A DNA stretch of 64,000 bases from an uncultured Carboxylicivirga sp. (GCF_963668385.1 NZ_OY764327.1:3816501-3880500); one strand, 5' to 3'; positions 53,709 through 63,458 are shown, numbered from the stretch's first letter. Notes: generated by a model not told the origin, from the letters alone. Numbers and translations: made by a program.

Positions 53709-54719
53709 ATGAAAAAAGTAACAATAAGCGACATTGCTAAAAGGTTGGATATGACCCCATCTACGGTTTCGAGGGCACTGGCAAATAATACGCGTGTAAG
53801 CGAAGCTACTCGCAATAAAGTGCAAGAAACAGCGAAGGAATTGGGATATCAACCCAATGTTACGGCCGCATCGTTGCGTAAAGGTACCAGCGATACAATT
53901 GGAATGATTGTTCCACGTATAAATCGTCATTTTTTTAGTAACGTTATAAGTGGCGTTGAAGAAATTCTAAATCCGGCAGGTTATAATCTGGTAGTTATTC
54001 AGAGTGGAGAATTGCTAAGCAGGGAAATTAAGGCTGTAGATTCTTTATTGCAAAATAGGGTGGGGGGAATTATTCTTTCATTATCACTTCAAACCAATAG
54101 TTTCGAACATTTAGAAGAAATTGTAAAGCATCATATTCCACTTGTTCAATTTGATAGGGTAACTAAGAGTTTGCCTGGATCGAAAATAACAAACGATAAT
54201 TATACTGGTGGATATTTAGCAACTCGCCATTTAATAAAATGTGGATTTAAGCACATTGCCCATTTTAGCGGGAGTTATAAATTGCGTGCTTATCGCGAAC
54301 GAAAAGCCGGGTATATTGCAGCTTTAGAAGAGGCTGGTATAAGGGTAGATGACAAACTAATTGTAGATGATGTTATTACACGAGAAGCAGGTCATGCTCA
54401 AATACATAAGCTGGTAATGCGAACCTCTGCCGATGCCGTTTTTTGTGCTGGTGATTATAGTGCATTAGGTGCTATGGAAGGACTGAAGTCTTTGGGGTAT
54501 CATATTCCGGATCAGTTTGGTATTGTAGGTTTTGCTAATGAGCCATTCTCTGAATTGATGGATCCGGCTTTGTCATCGGTTGAGCAAAATGCTTTGGAAA
54601 TGGGTAATAAAGTGGCATTAGCCATGATTAAATCAATACAAAATGAAGATTTACCGGAAGAAGAAGTTATTCCAGTACGCTTCATTGGAAGAAGCTCTTC
54701 GTGGAAAGATTATAAATAA
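53709..54719 (+). CDS. LacI-family regulator of the kdu operon
   Basis: Encodes 336 residues. Helix-turn-helix VTISDIAKRLDMTPSTVSRA, hinge LGYQPNVTAASLRKG, and effector domain with IGMIVPRINRHFFSNVISGV, ITNDNYTGGYLATRHLIKCG and VGFANEPFSELMDPALSSVE. It leads the plus-strand unit with kduI, kdgF, kduD and the DUF4861 gene (15-bp gap to kduI) and diverges from uxaC. By context it resembles KdgR-type LacI proteins responding to KDG or a related acid; the name is not fixed by sequence. Confidence 0.92.
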   Translation: MKKVTISDIAKRLDMTPSTVSRALANNTRVSEATRNKVQETAKELGYQPNVTAASLRKGTSDTIGMIVPRINRHFFSNVISGVEEILNPAGYNLVVIQSGELLSREIKAVDSLLQNRVGGIILSLSLQTNSFEHLEEIVKHHIPLVQFDRVTKSLPGSKITNDNYTGGYLATRHLIKCGFKHIAHFSGSYKLRAYRERKAGYIAALEEAGIRVDDKLIVDDVITREAGHAQIHKLVMRTSADAVFCAGDYSALGAMEGLKSLGYHIPDQFGIVGFANEPFSELMDPALSSVEQNALEMGNKVALAMIKSIQNEDLPEEEVIPVRFIGRSSSWKDYK

Positions 54720-54734
54720 CTAAAAATTAAATAT

Positions 54735-55571
54735 ATGAGTTTAGAAGTTCGTTATGCAGTTCATCCTGAGGATGCAAAGAGTTACGGAACAGATCGTCTT
54801 CGTAAAGAGTTTTTAATTGAAAAAGTAATGGTGCCTGGCGAAATTAACTTGGTGTATTCGATGTATGATCGTTACATTGTTGGTGGTGCTGTACCTACTG
54901 ATAAACCTATTGAGTTAGGAACTTATGATGAGTTAAAAGCTGAGTTCTTTTTAAATCGTCGTGAAATGGGAATTATTAACGTAGGTGGTGCCGGAACAAT
55001 TACAGCTGATGGAGTTGAATATAAATTAGAACGCAAAGAGGCTTTATACCTGGGAAGTGGTATTAAAAAGGTAACATTTGCTTCTGTAGATGCATCTAAT
55101 CCTGCTCATTTATATATTAACTCAGCTCCTGCTCATAAATCATTACCATCAAAGCATGTTACCTTAAAAGATGCTAATGTATTGCAATTAGGTTCGCTAG
55201 AAACATCAAACGAACGTCAGATTAACCAGTTGTTAGTGAAAGAAGTTGTTGAGACTTGCCAATTACAAATGGGAATGACTGAGTTAAAACCAGGTAGTGT
55301 TTGGAATACTATGCCAGCTCACACTCACAGTCGTCGTATGGAAGCTTATTTCTATTTTGAAGTGCCAGATAATCAGGCTATATGTCACTTTATGGGGCAA
55401 CCTGATAATACGCGTCACATTTGGATGCAAAATGAGCAGGCTGTATTGTCTCCATCGTGGAGTATTCATAGTGCAGCAGGTACATCAAACTATATCTTTA
55501 TTTGGGGTATGGCTGGTGAAAACCTTGATTATGGTGATATGGATATTCGTCAACCAAATGAATTAAAATAA
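54735..55571 (+). CDS. kduI: 5-keto-4-deoxyuronate isomerase
   Basis: Encodes 278 residues. Opening [20 protein letters not shown], then [11 protein letters not shown] and the zinc-site block [16 protein letters not shown] (His, His, Glu) and [20 protein letters not shown] (His) are those of KduI. Reaction: 5-keto-4-deoxyuronate (DKI) to 2,5-diketo-3-deoxygluconate (DKII). It follows the regulator closely and precedes kdgF by 10 bp. Confidence 0.96.
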   Translation: MSLEVRYAVHPEDAKSYGTDRLRKEFLIEKVMVPGEINLVYSMYDRYIVGGAVPTDKPIELGTYDELKAEFFLNRREMGIINVGGAGTITADGVEYKLERKEALYLGSGIKKVTFASVDASNPAHLYINSAPAHKSLPSKHVTLKDANVLQLGSLETSNERQINQLLVKEVVETCQLQMGMTELKPGSVWNTMPAHTHSRRMEAYFYFEVPDNQAICHFMGQPDNTRHIWMQNEQAVLSPSWSIHSAAGTSNYIFIWGMAGENLDYGDMDIRQPNELK

Positions 55572-55581
55572 TTATAGATTA

Positions 55582-55920
55582 ATGAAATACGTGGGTAAAT
55601 ACGATGAGCTTCCTGTTGCTCATGTTGGAGAGGGGATTCAGCGTAGGGTTGTAAAAACAGATAATTTGATGTTGGTAAACGTTGAGTTTACTGATGGTCC
55701 AACAGTTGAGCCGGATCCTTTTCATTCACACCCGCACGAGCAGGTTTCGTACATGATAGAAGGAGAGGTGTATCTTTTTGTTGGCGATGAAGAGAAAGTT
55801 CATCTCAAAGCAGGAGATCATTTTGCTATTCCTTCGGGTTTGCCACATACCATTCAGAGGTTAACTTCAGTAGTGAGGCTGATCGATTGTTTTACCCCAA
55901 TTCGTCAGGATTTTTTATAA
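55582..55920 (+). CDS. kdgF: KdgF-type cupin, unsaturated uronate ring opening
   Basis: Encodes 112 residues, a single cupin domain. Metal ligands fit KdgF: His48 and His50 in PFHSHPHEQVSYMIEGEV, Gln54, and His89 in GLPHTIQR. Reaction: conversion of 4,5-unsaturated galacturonate (made by GH105) to the linear keto form DKI. It lies between kduI and kduD, exactly the order of the pathway enzymes. Confidence 0.9.
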   Translation: MKYVGKYDELPVAHVGEGIQRRVVKTDNLMLVNVEFTDGPTVEPDPFHSHPHEQVSYMIEGEVYLFVGDEEKVHLKAGDHFAIPSGLPHTIQRLTSVVRLIDCFTPIRQDFL

Positions 55921-55936
55921 AACTTATTCAATTAAA

Positions 55937-56737
55937 ATGATACAAGAACTTTTTGATTTATCAGGAAAAGTAGCCCTTGTTACCGGTGGTACTCATGGTA
56001 TTGGTATGGCTATTGGAAAAGTGTTAGGCAAAGCAGGTGCTAAAATTTGCGTAAACGATCTTTCAGAGGAGAAGCTTACAGAATGTAAAGCTGAATATGC
56101 AAAAGATGGTATTGATGTATATACTTTGGTTTTCAATGTAACTAAAGAAGACGAAGTGGATAAAGGTATCTCTCAGATCGAAAAAGAGGTTGGTCCGGTT
56201 GATATTTTGGTAAATAATGCTGGTATTATCAAGCGTATTCCAATTTTAGATATGCCTATTGCTGATTTTCAACAAGTAATTGATGTTGATTTAGTGGCTC
56301 CTTTAATTGTAGCTAAGCGCGTTGCACCTGGTATGATCGAAAGAAAAGCTGGTAAAATCATCAATATGTGTTCGATGATGAGTGTTTATGGTCGTAACTC
56401 TGTTTCGGCATATGCTGCTGCTAAAGGTGGTTTAAAATTATTAACTGCCAACATGTGTTGCGAGTGGGCTAAGTATGGCGTACAAATCAATGGTATTGGT
56501 CCGGGTTACATTGCTACTTCACAAACAGCTCCAATTCGCGAAAATGGTCACCCATTCAACGATTTGGTTATGACTCGTACACCTGCAGCTCGTTGGGGAG
56601 AACCAGAAGATGTAGGTAATGCAGCTTTGTTTTTAGCTTCAAAAGCAAGTGAATTTGTAAATGGTCATGTATTATATGTTGATGGTGGTATTTTAGCCAA
56701 CTTCGGATATGTTAAAGGCGAAAACGATCTTGACTAA
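55937..56737 (+). CDS. kduD: 2-keto-3-deoxygluconate dehydrogenase (KduD)
   Basis: Encodes 266 residues. SDR: VALVTGGTHGIGMAIGKVLG, VNNAGIIKR, INMCSMMSVYGR (Ser), YAAAKGG (Tyr/Lys), INGIGPGYIAT and FVNGHVLYVDGG. Reaction: reduction of DKII to KDG, which joins the KdgK-Eda route. It is the last cytosolic enzyme of the unsaturated branch in this operon. Only one base separates its stop from the next ATG. Confidence 0.94.
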   Translation: MIQELFDLSGKVALVTGGTHGIGMAIGKVLGKAGAKICVNDLSEEKLTECKAEYAKDGIDVYTLVFNVTKEDEVDKGISQIEKEVGPVDILVNNAGIIKRIPILDMPIADFQQVIDVDLVAPLIVAKRVAPGMIERKAGKIINMCSMMSVYGRNSVSAYAAAKGGLKLLTANMCCEWAKYGVQINGIGPGYIATSQTAPIRENGHPFNDLVMTRTPAARWGEPEDVGNAALFLASKASEFVNGHVLYVDGGILANFGYVKGENDLD

Positions 56738-56738
56738 G

Positions 56739-57899
56739 ATGAAGAAATTCATTCCAATATTAACAATTGTAGTAAGTCTGTTCTTTGTAAGATGTAGTGT
56801 GCCGTCTCCAAAAGTAACAGTTACCAATCCTGCTGATTTTGATCGTTTGATCGAAACAGTAGAAGTGCAGTTGGCTGACGTTAATATCGCCAGTGGTAAA
56901 GCTGTTATAATAGATCAGGCTACAGGTAAGGAAGTATTGAGTCAGTTAGTTGATAAAAATACGGATGGTATTGTCGAGTCTATTTTGTTTCAGGTGGAAT
57001 TGAAAGCGAAGGAATCTAAAACTTTTGAAGTTAAAGAGGGTGTTAGTTCGCTTGAACCAACCGAAGTAAAAACATTTGCTCGTTTTGTACCTGAACGTAC
57101 CGACGATTATACTTGGGAAAACAACCGAGTGGCTTTTCGTACTTATGGACCTGAAGCTCAACGTATGGTCGAAGAGAATATTCCAGGAGGAACACTTTCA
57201 AGTGGAATAGATTGTTGGTTGAAGAAAGTTGATTATTCAATTATCAATAAATGGTACGAAGGTTATAAGAAAGACCCAATGTACTATCATAGCGATCATG
57301 GTGAAGGTTTGGATAATTACCATGTAGGACCAAGTCGAGGATGTGGAGGAACCGGAGTGTTTAAGGATGGAAAATATTATGCATCTAAAAACTTTGTATC
57401 GCACAAAACATTTACTAATGGTCCGCTTTCAACTGAATTTGAATTAGATTATCTGCCATACGATGCTGATGGAGCTTCAGTGAAAGAGCGTAAAGTCATT
57501 TCTATCGATTTGGGTAGTAATCTAACAAAGTATGTAATTTATGTTGAAGGAACTGATACATTAACTGCTGGCGTTACCATGCACGACTGCAAAGGTACAT
57601 TGTCTTCTAATGCAGATGCTGGATGGGTTAACTGGTATGCTCCTCATTTTGGGGAAGAAATTAGTACTAGTGTTCTTGCTGCTCCAGAGTATTATGCAGG
57701 TAATTCAAAAGTCGAAACTGAAGAAGCTGATGCTAGTCATGGTTTGGTAAACTTAAAAGTGATTGATGGTAAAGTAGAATTCTATTCTGGATTCTATTGG
57801 ACTGGAAATAAGCAATTTGAAAGCAATAAAAAGTGGGAAGAGTATTTAAATACATTCTCTAAATGTCTTAAAACACCATTACGAGTAGACGTAAAATAA
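56739..57899 (+). CDS. DUF4861 lipoprotein in the kdu operon
   Basis: Encodes 386 residues from ATG 56739. Lipoprotein signal KKFIPILTIVVSLFFVRC. The body, KVTVTNPADFDRLIETVEV, FVPERTDDYTWENNRVAFRT, MYYHSDHGEGLDNYHVGPSRG, GCGGTGVFKDGKYYASKNFV and WYAPHFGEEISTSVLAAPEY, is a conserved DUF4861-type protein found in pectin and uronan loci. There are many aromatic and His residues around SDHGEGLDNYHVG that could form an active site. Placed with kduI, kdgF and kduD, it is likely to act on unsaturated uronides at the periplasmic or outer membrane, but the reaction is not known to me. Confidence 0.8.
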   Translation: MKKFIPILTIVVSLFFVRCSVPSPKVTVTNPADFDRLIETVEVQLADVNIASGKAVIIDQATGKEVLSQLVDKNTDGIVESILFQVELKAKESKTFEVKEGVSSLEPTEVKTFARFVPERTDDYTWENNRVAFRTYGPEAQRMVEENIPGGTLSSGIDCWLKKVDYSIINKWYEGYKKDPMYYHSDHGEGLDNYHVGPSRGCGGTGVFKDGKYYASKNFVSHKTFTNGPLSTEFELDYLPYDADGASVKERKVISIDLGSNLTKYVIYVEGTDTLTAGVTMHDCKGTLSSNADAGWVNWYAPHFGEEISTSVLAAPEYYAGNSKVETEEADASHGLVNLKVIDGKVEFYSGFYWTGNKQFESNKKWEEYLNTFSKCLKTPLRVDVK

Positions 57900-57923
57900 T
57901 TCAAATATTGAGTATAGATATAA

Positions 57924-57954
57924 AGGCCTGATTCTAGATGGAATCAGGCTTTTG
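57924..57954 (+). terminator. Terminator of the kdu operon
   Basis: Stem GCCTGATTC (57926-57934) with GAATCAGGC (57941-57949), 6-nt loop, then TTTT. Confidence 0.85.
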
Positions 57955-58010
57955 TATGTTTTAGCGTAGAAGTTAAGTGGTTAAAAGATGAATCTTTCAG
58001 TAATAAGTTT

Positions 58011-58039
58011 TATCTTTGACCCTACCGGAACAGAACACA
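58011..58039 (+). promoter_or_regulatory. -7 box and operator of the GntR gene
   Basis: TATCTTTG (58011-58018) is an exact -7 box. Just after it is TACCGGAACAGAACAC (58024-58039), which shares TACCnnAACAGAAC with the site before xylB. Placed at the transcription start, it fits autorepression. Confidence 0.6.
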
Positions 58040-58055
58040 ATAGAGGAGTAATTGA

Positions 58056-59045
58056 ATGATTGATTTTAGTATAAACCCAGCAAGTGATATTCCCAAGTTT
58101 CAGCAATTGGTTGACCATGTGATTAATGCTTTGGCTGAAAATAAATTGTTTGAAGGTGATCAATTGCCATCGGTAAATCAAATATGTCAAAATTACAAAC
58201 TATCGCGCGATACAGTATTTAAGGCCTATGGAATACTTAAGGAGCAAGGGATAATAGAATCGGTTCCTAACAAAGGGTATTTTGTTGCCAAAGAGGGGAG
58301 GAAAGTCTTTTTCTTTTTAGATACTTTAAAGGCTTATAAAGAAGTGCTTTATGGTAGTTTTGTAAAGAATTTGGATAAAGATACCATAGCGGATGTACAC
58401 TTTCATCATTATAATATTGAGGTGTTTAAAAAGTTAATTACCGAGAGTAGAGGTCGTTATAGTAAGTATATTATTATGCCTTTTGCGCACGATGGGGTTG
58501 AAGAAGTTATTAGCATGTTGCCACCTGATAAAACCTTGATAATTGATTGGGATACTAATATTAAAAAAATCACCAATAAACTTTATCAGGATTTTGGACA
58601 GGCAGTAATTGATGCTTTCTCTGAAGCTGAACATCTTTTGAAAAGATATAAGACCTTAATTATGGTATATCCTGAGTTTACTAATCATCCCAGGGTGACT
58701 GTTGATTGTTTTGAGCAATATTGTAAGAAACAGGAATTTAATTATTCAATACTGGAGGATTCAAATCTGCTAAATGTAAAAGCCGGAGAGATGTATTTCA
58801 GTGTGAGTGATAGAATGTTAGGTGAAATATTGGAGCAGTGTAGAGAGAAAAAGCTGGAACCAGGTGTAGATGTTGGTATTCTATCGTACAACGAAACGCC
58901 CATGAAAAAATTTATATATAAAGGGATATCGGTTATATCAACCGATTTTAAACTGATGGGGCAGAAGGCAGCAGCTTTTGCTTCAGAGGATTTGAAGATG
59001 GATTTTTGCGTGCCAACAAAAATATTTTTTAGAGAATCGTTGTAA
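58056..59045 (+). CDS. xylR: GntR-family regulator with sugar-binding domain, xylose operon
   Basis: Encodes 329 residues. GntR winged helix: IPKFQQLVDHVINALAENKL, GDQLPSVNQICQNYKLSRDT, KEQGIIESVPNKGYFVA. The C-terminal ~230 residues are a periplasmic-binding-protein-like effector fold (KYIIMPFAHDGVEEVI, GVDVGILSYNETPMKKFIY, GISVISTDFKLMGQKAA), as in AraR-type regulators. It is next to xylulokinase, xylose isomerase and the xylose transporter. The name XylR is by context. Effector probably xylose or xylulose. Confidence 0.85.
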   Translation: MIDFSINPASDIPKFQQLVDHVINALAENKLFEGDQLPSVNQICQNYKLSRDTVFKAYGILKEQGIIESVPNKGYFVAKEGRKVFFFLDTLKAYKEVLYGSFVKNLDKDTIADVHFHHYNIEVFKKLITESRGRYSKYIIMPFAHDGVEEVISMLPPDKTLIIDWDTNIKKITNKLYQDFGQAVIDAFSEAEHLLKRYKTLIMVYPEFTNHPRVTVDCFEQYCKKQEFNYSILEDSNLLNVKAGEMYFSVSDRMLGEILEQCREKKLEPGVDVGILSYNETPMKKFIYKGISVISTDFKLMGQKAAAFASEDLKMDFCVPTKIFFRESL

Positions 59046-59095
59046 TGATGATTCTTTTTTATATTTTTGAACCATACCACAACAGAACGGAACAC
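59039..59095 (+). promoter_or_regulatory. xylB promoter and GntR operator
   Basis: GTTG (59039-59042), 19-nt spacer, TATTTTTG (59062-59069, exact -7). Then TACCACAACAGAACGGAACAC (59075-59095), with three GAAC/CAAC half-sites, partly repeating the site at 58024. Expected to block transcription start at xylB. Confidence 0.6.
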
Positions 59096-59110
59096 TAATA
59101 AAAACGTATT

Positions 59111-60583
59111 ATGTATTCACTAGGTTTTGATATCGGAAGTTCATCAGTTAAAGTAGCTTTGCTTGATGTAAAAACAGGTAAGGCAGTTGATTCAGCTTTC
59201 TATCCTAAAGAAGAAATGGCCATTTCTTCGCCACAGCCCGATTGGGCCGAGCAGCATCCAAACGATTGGTGGGCTAATTTAAAATTGGCGTTAAAGGATG
59301 TATTAACCAGTTCAAATGTTGATACTACGCAAATTAAGTCTATAGGAATATCATACCAGATGCATGGTTTAGTGGTGGTAGATAGTACCGGCGAAGTATT
59401 GCGACCAGCAATAATATGGTGCGATAGTCGTGCAATTCAATTTGGAAATGCAGCTTTTGAAAATTTAGGAGAAGAGCATTGTTTGTCTCATATGCTTAAT
59501 TCTCCTGGTAATTTTACTGCTTCTAAATTAAAGTGGATTAGAGAAAACGAACCGGAGGTTTTTAATCAAGTTTATAAAATTATGCTTCCGGGCGATTATA
59601 TAGCTTATCGCCTTACTGGTGATATGGTTACCACAAAAAGTGGTTTGTCAGAAGGAATCTTTTGGGATTTTCAAACCCAAAGTGTTTCAAAAGAGCTACT
59701 CGATTATTATGGTTTTAATGAGAGTGTGATTCCAACCATTAAAGAAACTTTTGAAATACAAGGAACATTAACGGAAGAGGTTGCTAAAGAGCTTAATCTT
59801 ACTGCAGGAGTTGTAGTATCTTATCGTGCTGGTGACCAACCTAATAATGCTTTAAGTTTAAATGTACTGAATCCTGGTGAAGTAGCAGCTACCGCTGGAA
59901 CTTCTGGTGTTGTATATGGAGTGAGCGATCAATTAAAATATGATCCTAAAGGACGTGTAAATACATTTGCTCATGTTAATCACAGTAATACAGATCCGCG
60001 TTTGGGAGTGTTGTTATGTATCAACGGAACCGGTATTTTAAATTCTTGGTTGCGCAAGAATGTGGCAGCAGAGCTCGACTATGTTCAAATGAATGAAGAA
60101 GCTTCAGTGGTTGCACCCGGAAGTAATGGGCTTTTGTTCTTCCCTTTTGGAAACGGAGCAGAACGAGTACTACAAAATGAAAATCCAGGTTCAAGCTTAG
60201 TCAATCTGAATTTTAATCATCATACCAGAGCGCATGTAATTCGTGCAGCGCAAGAAGGTATTGCCTTTAGTTTTAAATTCGGTATGGATGTGATGGAGTT
60301 AACGGGTATCGAAACCAAAGTCATCAAGGCAGGAAAAGCAAATATGTTTTTAAGCCCGATATTCCGTCAGACATTGGCTGATGTTACCGGATCGACCATT
60401 GAGTTGTATGAAACAGATGGAGCTTTAGGAGCTGCTCGTGGAGCTGCCTATGGAGCTGGTTTGTATACATCATTAAGCGAAGCCTTTGATTCGTTGACTA
60501 AAGTTGGCGTTATAGAGCCTAACAAAGAAAATGGGGCTACATTAAAAGCTACTTACAAAGAGTGGAAATCAAAATTGAAATAA
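59111..60583 (+). CDS. xylB: Xylulokinase
   Basis: Encodes 490 residues. FGGY kinase: LGFDIGSSSVKVALLDV (phosphate 1), ISYQMHGLVVVDSTGEVLRP, IIWCDSRA, IMLPGDYIAYRLTGDM, SYRAGDQPNNALSLNVL and AGTSGVVYGV (ATP loop region), with GAARGAAYGAGLY near the end. Reaction: D-xylulose + ATP to xylulose 5-phosphate. 26 bp before xylA; preceded by a GntR operator. Confidence 0.95.
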   Translation: MYSLGFDIGSSSVKVALLDVKTGKAVDSAFYPKEEMAISSPQPDWAEQHPNDWWANLKLALKDVLTSSNVDTTQIKSIGISYQMHGLVVVDSTGEVLRPAIIWCDSRAIQFGNAAFENLGEEHCLSHMLNSPGNFTASKLKWIRENEPEVFNQVYKIMLPGDYIAYRLTGDMVTTKSGLSEGIFWDFQTQSVSKELLDYYGFNESVIPTIKETFEIQGTLTEEVAKELNLTAGVVVSYRAGDQPNNALSLNVLNPGEVAATAGTSGVVYGVSDQLKYDPKGRVNTFAHVNHSNTDPRLGVLLCINGTGILNSWLRKNVAAELDYVQMNEEASVVAPGSNGLLFFPFGNGAERVLQNENPGSSLVNLNFNHHTRAHVIRAAQEGIAFSFKFGMDVMELTGIETKVIKAGKANMFLSPIFRQTLADVTGSTIELYETDGALGAARGAAYGAGLYTSLSEAFDSLTKVGVIEPNKENGATLKATYKEWKSKLK

Positions 60584-60608
60584 ACAAACAATCTAAATAA
60601 TTACAGTT

Positions 60609-61922
60609 ATGGCAGCAAACGAATATTTTTCAGGTATTGGAAAAATAGCTTACGAAGGAAGAGATTCAAAAAATCCATTGGCGTTTAAATGGTACAATCC
60701 AGAGCAAGTAATTGCAGGTAAAACAATGAAAGAGCATATGCGTTTCGCAGTGGCTTATTGGCACTCTTTCTGCGCAAAAGGAAGCGATCCTTTTGGTGGT
60801 GATACAATGACTTTCCCTTGGGATAAAGGCAACGATGCTATGGATCGTGCTAAATACAAAATGGAAGCGGCTTTTGAATTCTTTACTAAAATAGGAGCTC
60901 CTTTTTATTGTTTCCATGATACTGATGTTGTTGGTGACGGAACTGTATTTGAAATAGAAGAACGTTTGCAAAAAATTGTACCTATTGCTCAGCAATATCA
61001 AAAAGAAACCGGTGTAAATCTACTTTGGGGTACTGCTAACGTATTCTCAAATGCTCGTTATATGAATGGTGCTTCAACTAACCCTGATTTTGGTGCCTTA
61101 ACTCATGCTGCTACTCAGGTTAAAAATGCTATTGATGCAACTATTGCTTTAGGTGGACAAAACTACGTATTCTGGGGTGGTCGCGAAGGTTACATGTCAT
61201 TATTAAATACTGATATGAAACGCGAAAAAGAGCATTTAGCTCAGTTTTTAACAATGGCTCGTGATTATGCACGTAAGAATGGGTTTAAAGGAAACTTCTT
61301 TATTGAACCTAAGCCAATGGAACCAACTAAACATCAGTATGATGTTGATGCTGAAACTGTAATTGGATTCTTACGTCATCATGGTTTGGATAAAGATTTT
61401 AAATTAAATATTGAAGTAAACCACGCTACTTTAGCTCAACACACATTCGAACACGAATTGCAATGTGCCGCTGATGCTGGTATGTTAGGTAGTATTGATG
61501 CCAACAAAGGTGATTATCAAAATGGATGGGATACTGATGAATTCCCAACTAATATTTATGAAACTGTAGAAGCAATGTTGGTTATTCTTCAGGCTGGAGG
61601 ATTTCAAGGTGGAGGTATTAACTTCGATGCTAAAATTCGTCGTAACTCAACTGATGCTGAAGATTTATTTATTGCTCATGTTTCAGGTATGGATGTTTTT
61701 GCACGTGCTTTAGTAATTGCAGATGATATTCTTAATAATAGTGACTTCCTGAAGCAAAGAGCAGATCGTTATGCTTCATTTGACTCTGGTAAAGGTGCTG
61801 AATTCGAAACTGGTAAATTAACTCTTGAAGATCTTCGTGCTATTGCTAAAGAAGCTGGAGAACCAGCTCAAATTAGTGGAAAACAAGAGCGTTACGAGCA
61901 ATTAATTAATATGTATATTTAA
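60609..61922 (+). CDS. xylA: Xylose isomerase
   Basis: Encodes 437 residues, class II length. Signature sites: [10 protein letters not shown] (catalytic His), [48 protein letters not shown] (metal Glu/His), [20 protein letters not shown] and [13 protein letters not shown]. Reaction: D-xylose to D-xylulose, with two divalent metals. It is followed by a terminator, so xylE is probably expressed less or separately. Confidence 0.97.
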   Translation: MAANEYFSGIGKIAYEGRDSKNPLAFKWYNPEQVIAGKTMKEHMRFAVAYWHSFCAKGSDPFGGDTMTFPWDKGNDAMDRAKYKMEAAFEFFTKIGAPFYCFHDTDVVGDGTVFEIEERLQKIVPIAQQYQKETGVNLLWGTANVFSNARYMNGASTNPDFGALTHAATQVKNAIDATIALGGQNYVFWGGREGYMSLLNTDMKREKEHLAQFLTMARDYARKNGFKGNFFIEPKPMEPTKHQYDVDAETVIGFLRHHGLDKDFKLNIEVNHATLAQHTFEHELQCAADAGMLGSIDANKGDYQNGWDTDEFPTNIYETVEAMLVILQAGGFQGGGINFDAKIRRNSTDAEDLFIAHVSGMDVFARALVIADDILNNSDFLKQRADRYASFDSGKGAEFETGKLTLEDLRAIAKEAGEPAQISGKQERYEQLINMYI

Positions 61923-61956
61923 TTATATTATCTCAAAAGGTGTAATAAGTGAATTG

Positions 61957-61991
61957 TCGATGCACTGATATTTTCGGTGCATCGAATTTTA
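61957..61991 (+). terminator. Terminator after xylA
   Basis: Perfect 9-bp stem TCGATGCAC (61957-61965) with GTGCATCGA (61977-61985), 11-nt loop, then ATTTTAT. It could be partial read-through into xylE. Confidence 0.75.
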
Positions 61992-62049
61992 TATAAATCC
62001 AATCAGTTTTCTTCAATCCTACAAATTTGGGAATCTTAAATCCTGTTTT

Positions 62050-63435
62050 ATGAATAAAGAACAAAATATAGGCTATATCATATTGTTAACATTGGTGGCA
62101 ACCTTAGGAGGGTTGCTTTTTGGTTATGATACAGCCGTAATCTCAGGTGCTGAAAAATCCATTCAGGCCTTTTTAATTGACAGTCTACATTTAAGCTCGT
62201 TTATCCATGGTGCAACGGTTTCGAGTGCATTAATTGGATGTATAATTGGTGGTGCCATTTCAGGTATTCTTGCATCTCGATTAGGGCGTAAAAAATCCTT
62301 AATGGTAGCTGCAGTTCTGTTTTTTATATCGGCATTAGGCTCTGGAAAACCAGAAATATTCTTTTTCGAAGAAGGAAAAGCTACTATGGGCCTTCTTTAT
62401 ATGTTTAACTTCTACAGAATTATTGGAGGAATTGGTGTAGGTTTAGCTTCAGCTGTTAGTCCTATGTATATCAGTGAGATTGCTCCAGCTCATATTCGAG
62501 GAAGATTGATTTCATTTAACCAGTTTGCTATTATTTTTGGGATGTTGGTGGTTTATTTTGTAAACTGGTCTATTGCAAAGGGACAAACTATTGACTGGAT
62601 TAATACTTTTGGATGGCGTTATATGTTTATGTCGGAAGCAATACCTGCGGGTTTATTTGGTCTTCTCTTGTTTTTTGTGCCTGAAACTCCTCGTTATTTG
62701 GCAATGCAAAATCAAAATGATAAAGCTTTAACCATACTAGAACGCATAAATGGAAGGGAAGCTGCCAAAACTATTTTAACTCAAATAAAAGGTACGGTTG
62801 ACAAAACTACATCTAAATTATCTACTTATGGTACAAAAATTATTGTAATTGGAATATTATTATCTGTATTTCAGCAATTTGTAGGTATTAATGTGGCTCT
62901 TTATTATGCACCACGAATTTTTGAAAGTATGGGAGCGGCCAAAGATGCATCAATGTTGCAAACCATCGTTATGGGATTGATAAATGTAATTTTTACTGTT
63001 GTTGCAATTGCTACTGTAGATCATTGGGGACGTAAACCATTGCTAATTACCGGATCTATCGGCATGGCTATTGGAATGATAGCAATTGGTATGCTATCGT
63101 TTTTTAAAGTAATTGGTATCAGTACATTAGTTTTTATCATCATATATACTGCTTCTTTTATGATGAGTTGGGGACCTATTTGCTGGGTGTTAATTGGCGA
63201 AATATTCCCGAATAAAATACGAGGCAAAGCCATTGCTATTGCTGTTGCGGCTCAATGGGCAGCCAACTATTTTATTTCATCAACTTACCCTGCAATGATG
63301 GAATTTAGTGGGGGTGCTACTTATATGTTTTATGGCATTATGAGCATTCTATCTGCTCTGTTTGTATGGAAGATGGTTCCTGAAACCAAAGGAAAATCTT
63401 TAGAAGAAATGGAAGATGTTATTAAAGACTTATAA
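62050..63435 (+). CDS. xylE: MFS sugar symporter, XylE-like
   Basis: Encodes 461 residues, 12 membrane helices. Sugar porter signatures: GGLLFGYDTAVISGAEKSIQ, RLGRKKSLMVAAVLF (loop 2-3), YISEIAPAHIRGRLISFNQF, VPETPRYLAMQ, QQFVGINVALYYAPRIF (helix 7 substrate site), GRKPLL and VPETKGKSLEEME. Substrate xylose by match and by neighbours. It carries an insertion near residues 97-115 (GSGKPEIFFFEEGKATMG) that is common in Bacteroidota members. Operon: xylR, xylB, xylA, xylE. Confidence 0.92.
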   Translation: MNKEQNIGYIILLTLVATLGGLLFGYDTAVISGAEKSIQAFLIDSLHLSSFIHGATVSSALIGCIIGGAISGILASRLGRKKSLMVAAVLFFISALGSGKPEIFFFEEGKATMGLLYMFNFYRIIGGIGVGLASAVSPMYISEIAPAHIRGRLISFNQFAIIFGMLVVYFVNWSIAKGQTIDWINTFGWRYMFMSEAIPAGLFGLLLFFVPETPRYLAMQNQNDKALTILERINGREAAKTILTQIKGTVDKTTSKLSTYGTKIIVIGILLSVFQQFVGINVALYYAPRIFESMGAAKDASMLQTIVMGLINVIFTVVAIATVDHWGRKPLLITGSIGMAIGMIAIGMLSFFKVIGISTLVFIIIYTASFMMSWGPICWVLIGEIFPNKIRGKAIAIAVAAQWAANYFISSTYPAMMEFSGGATYMFYGIMSILSALFVWKMVPETKGKSLEEMEDVIKDL

Positions 63436-63458
63436 ATAGGATAAACTTTAAAAGTAGG

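Noticed and set aside
53652-53930. Minus-strand frames before and inside the LacI gene
   Set aside because: Antisense to the helix-turn-helix coding region and covering its promoter; no protein features.
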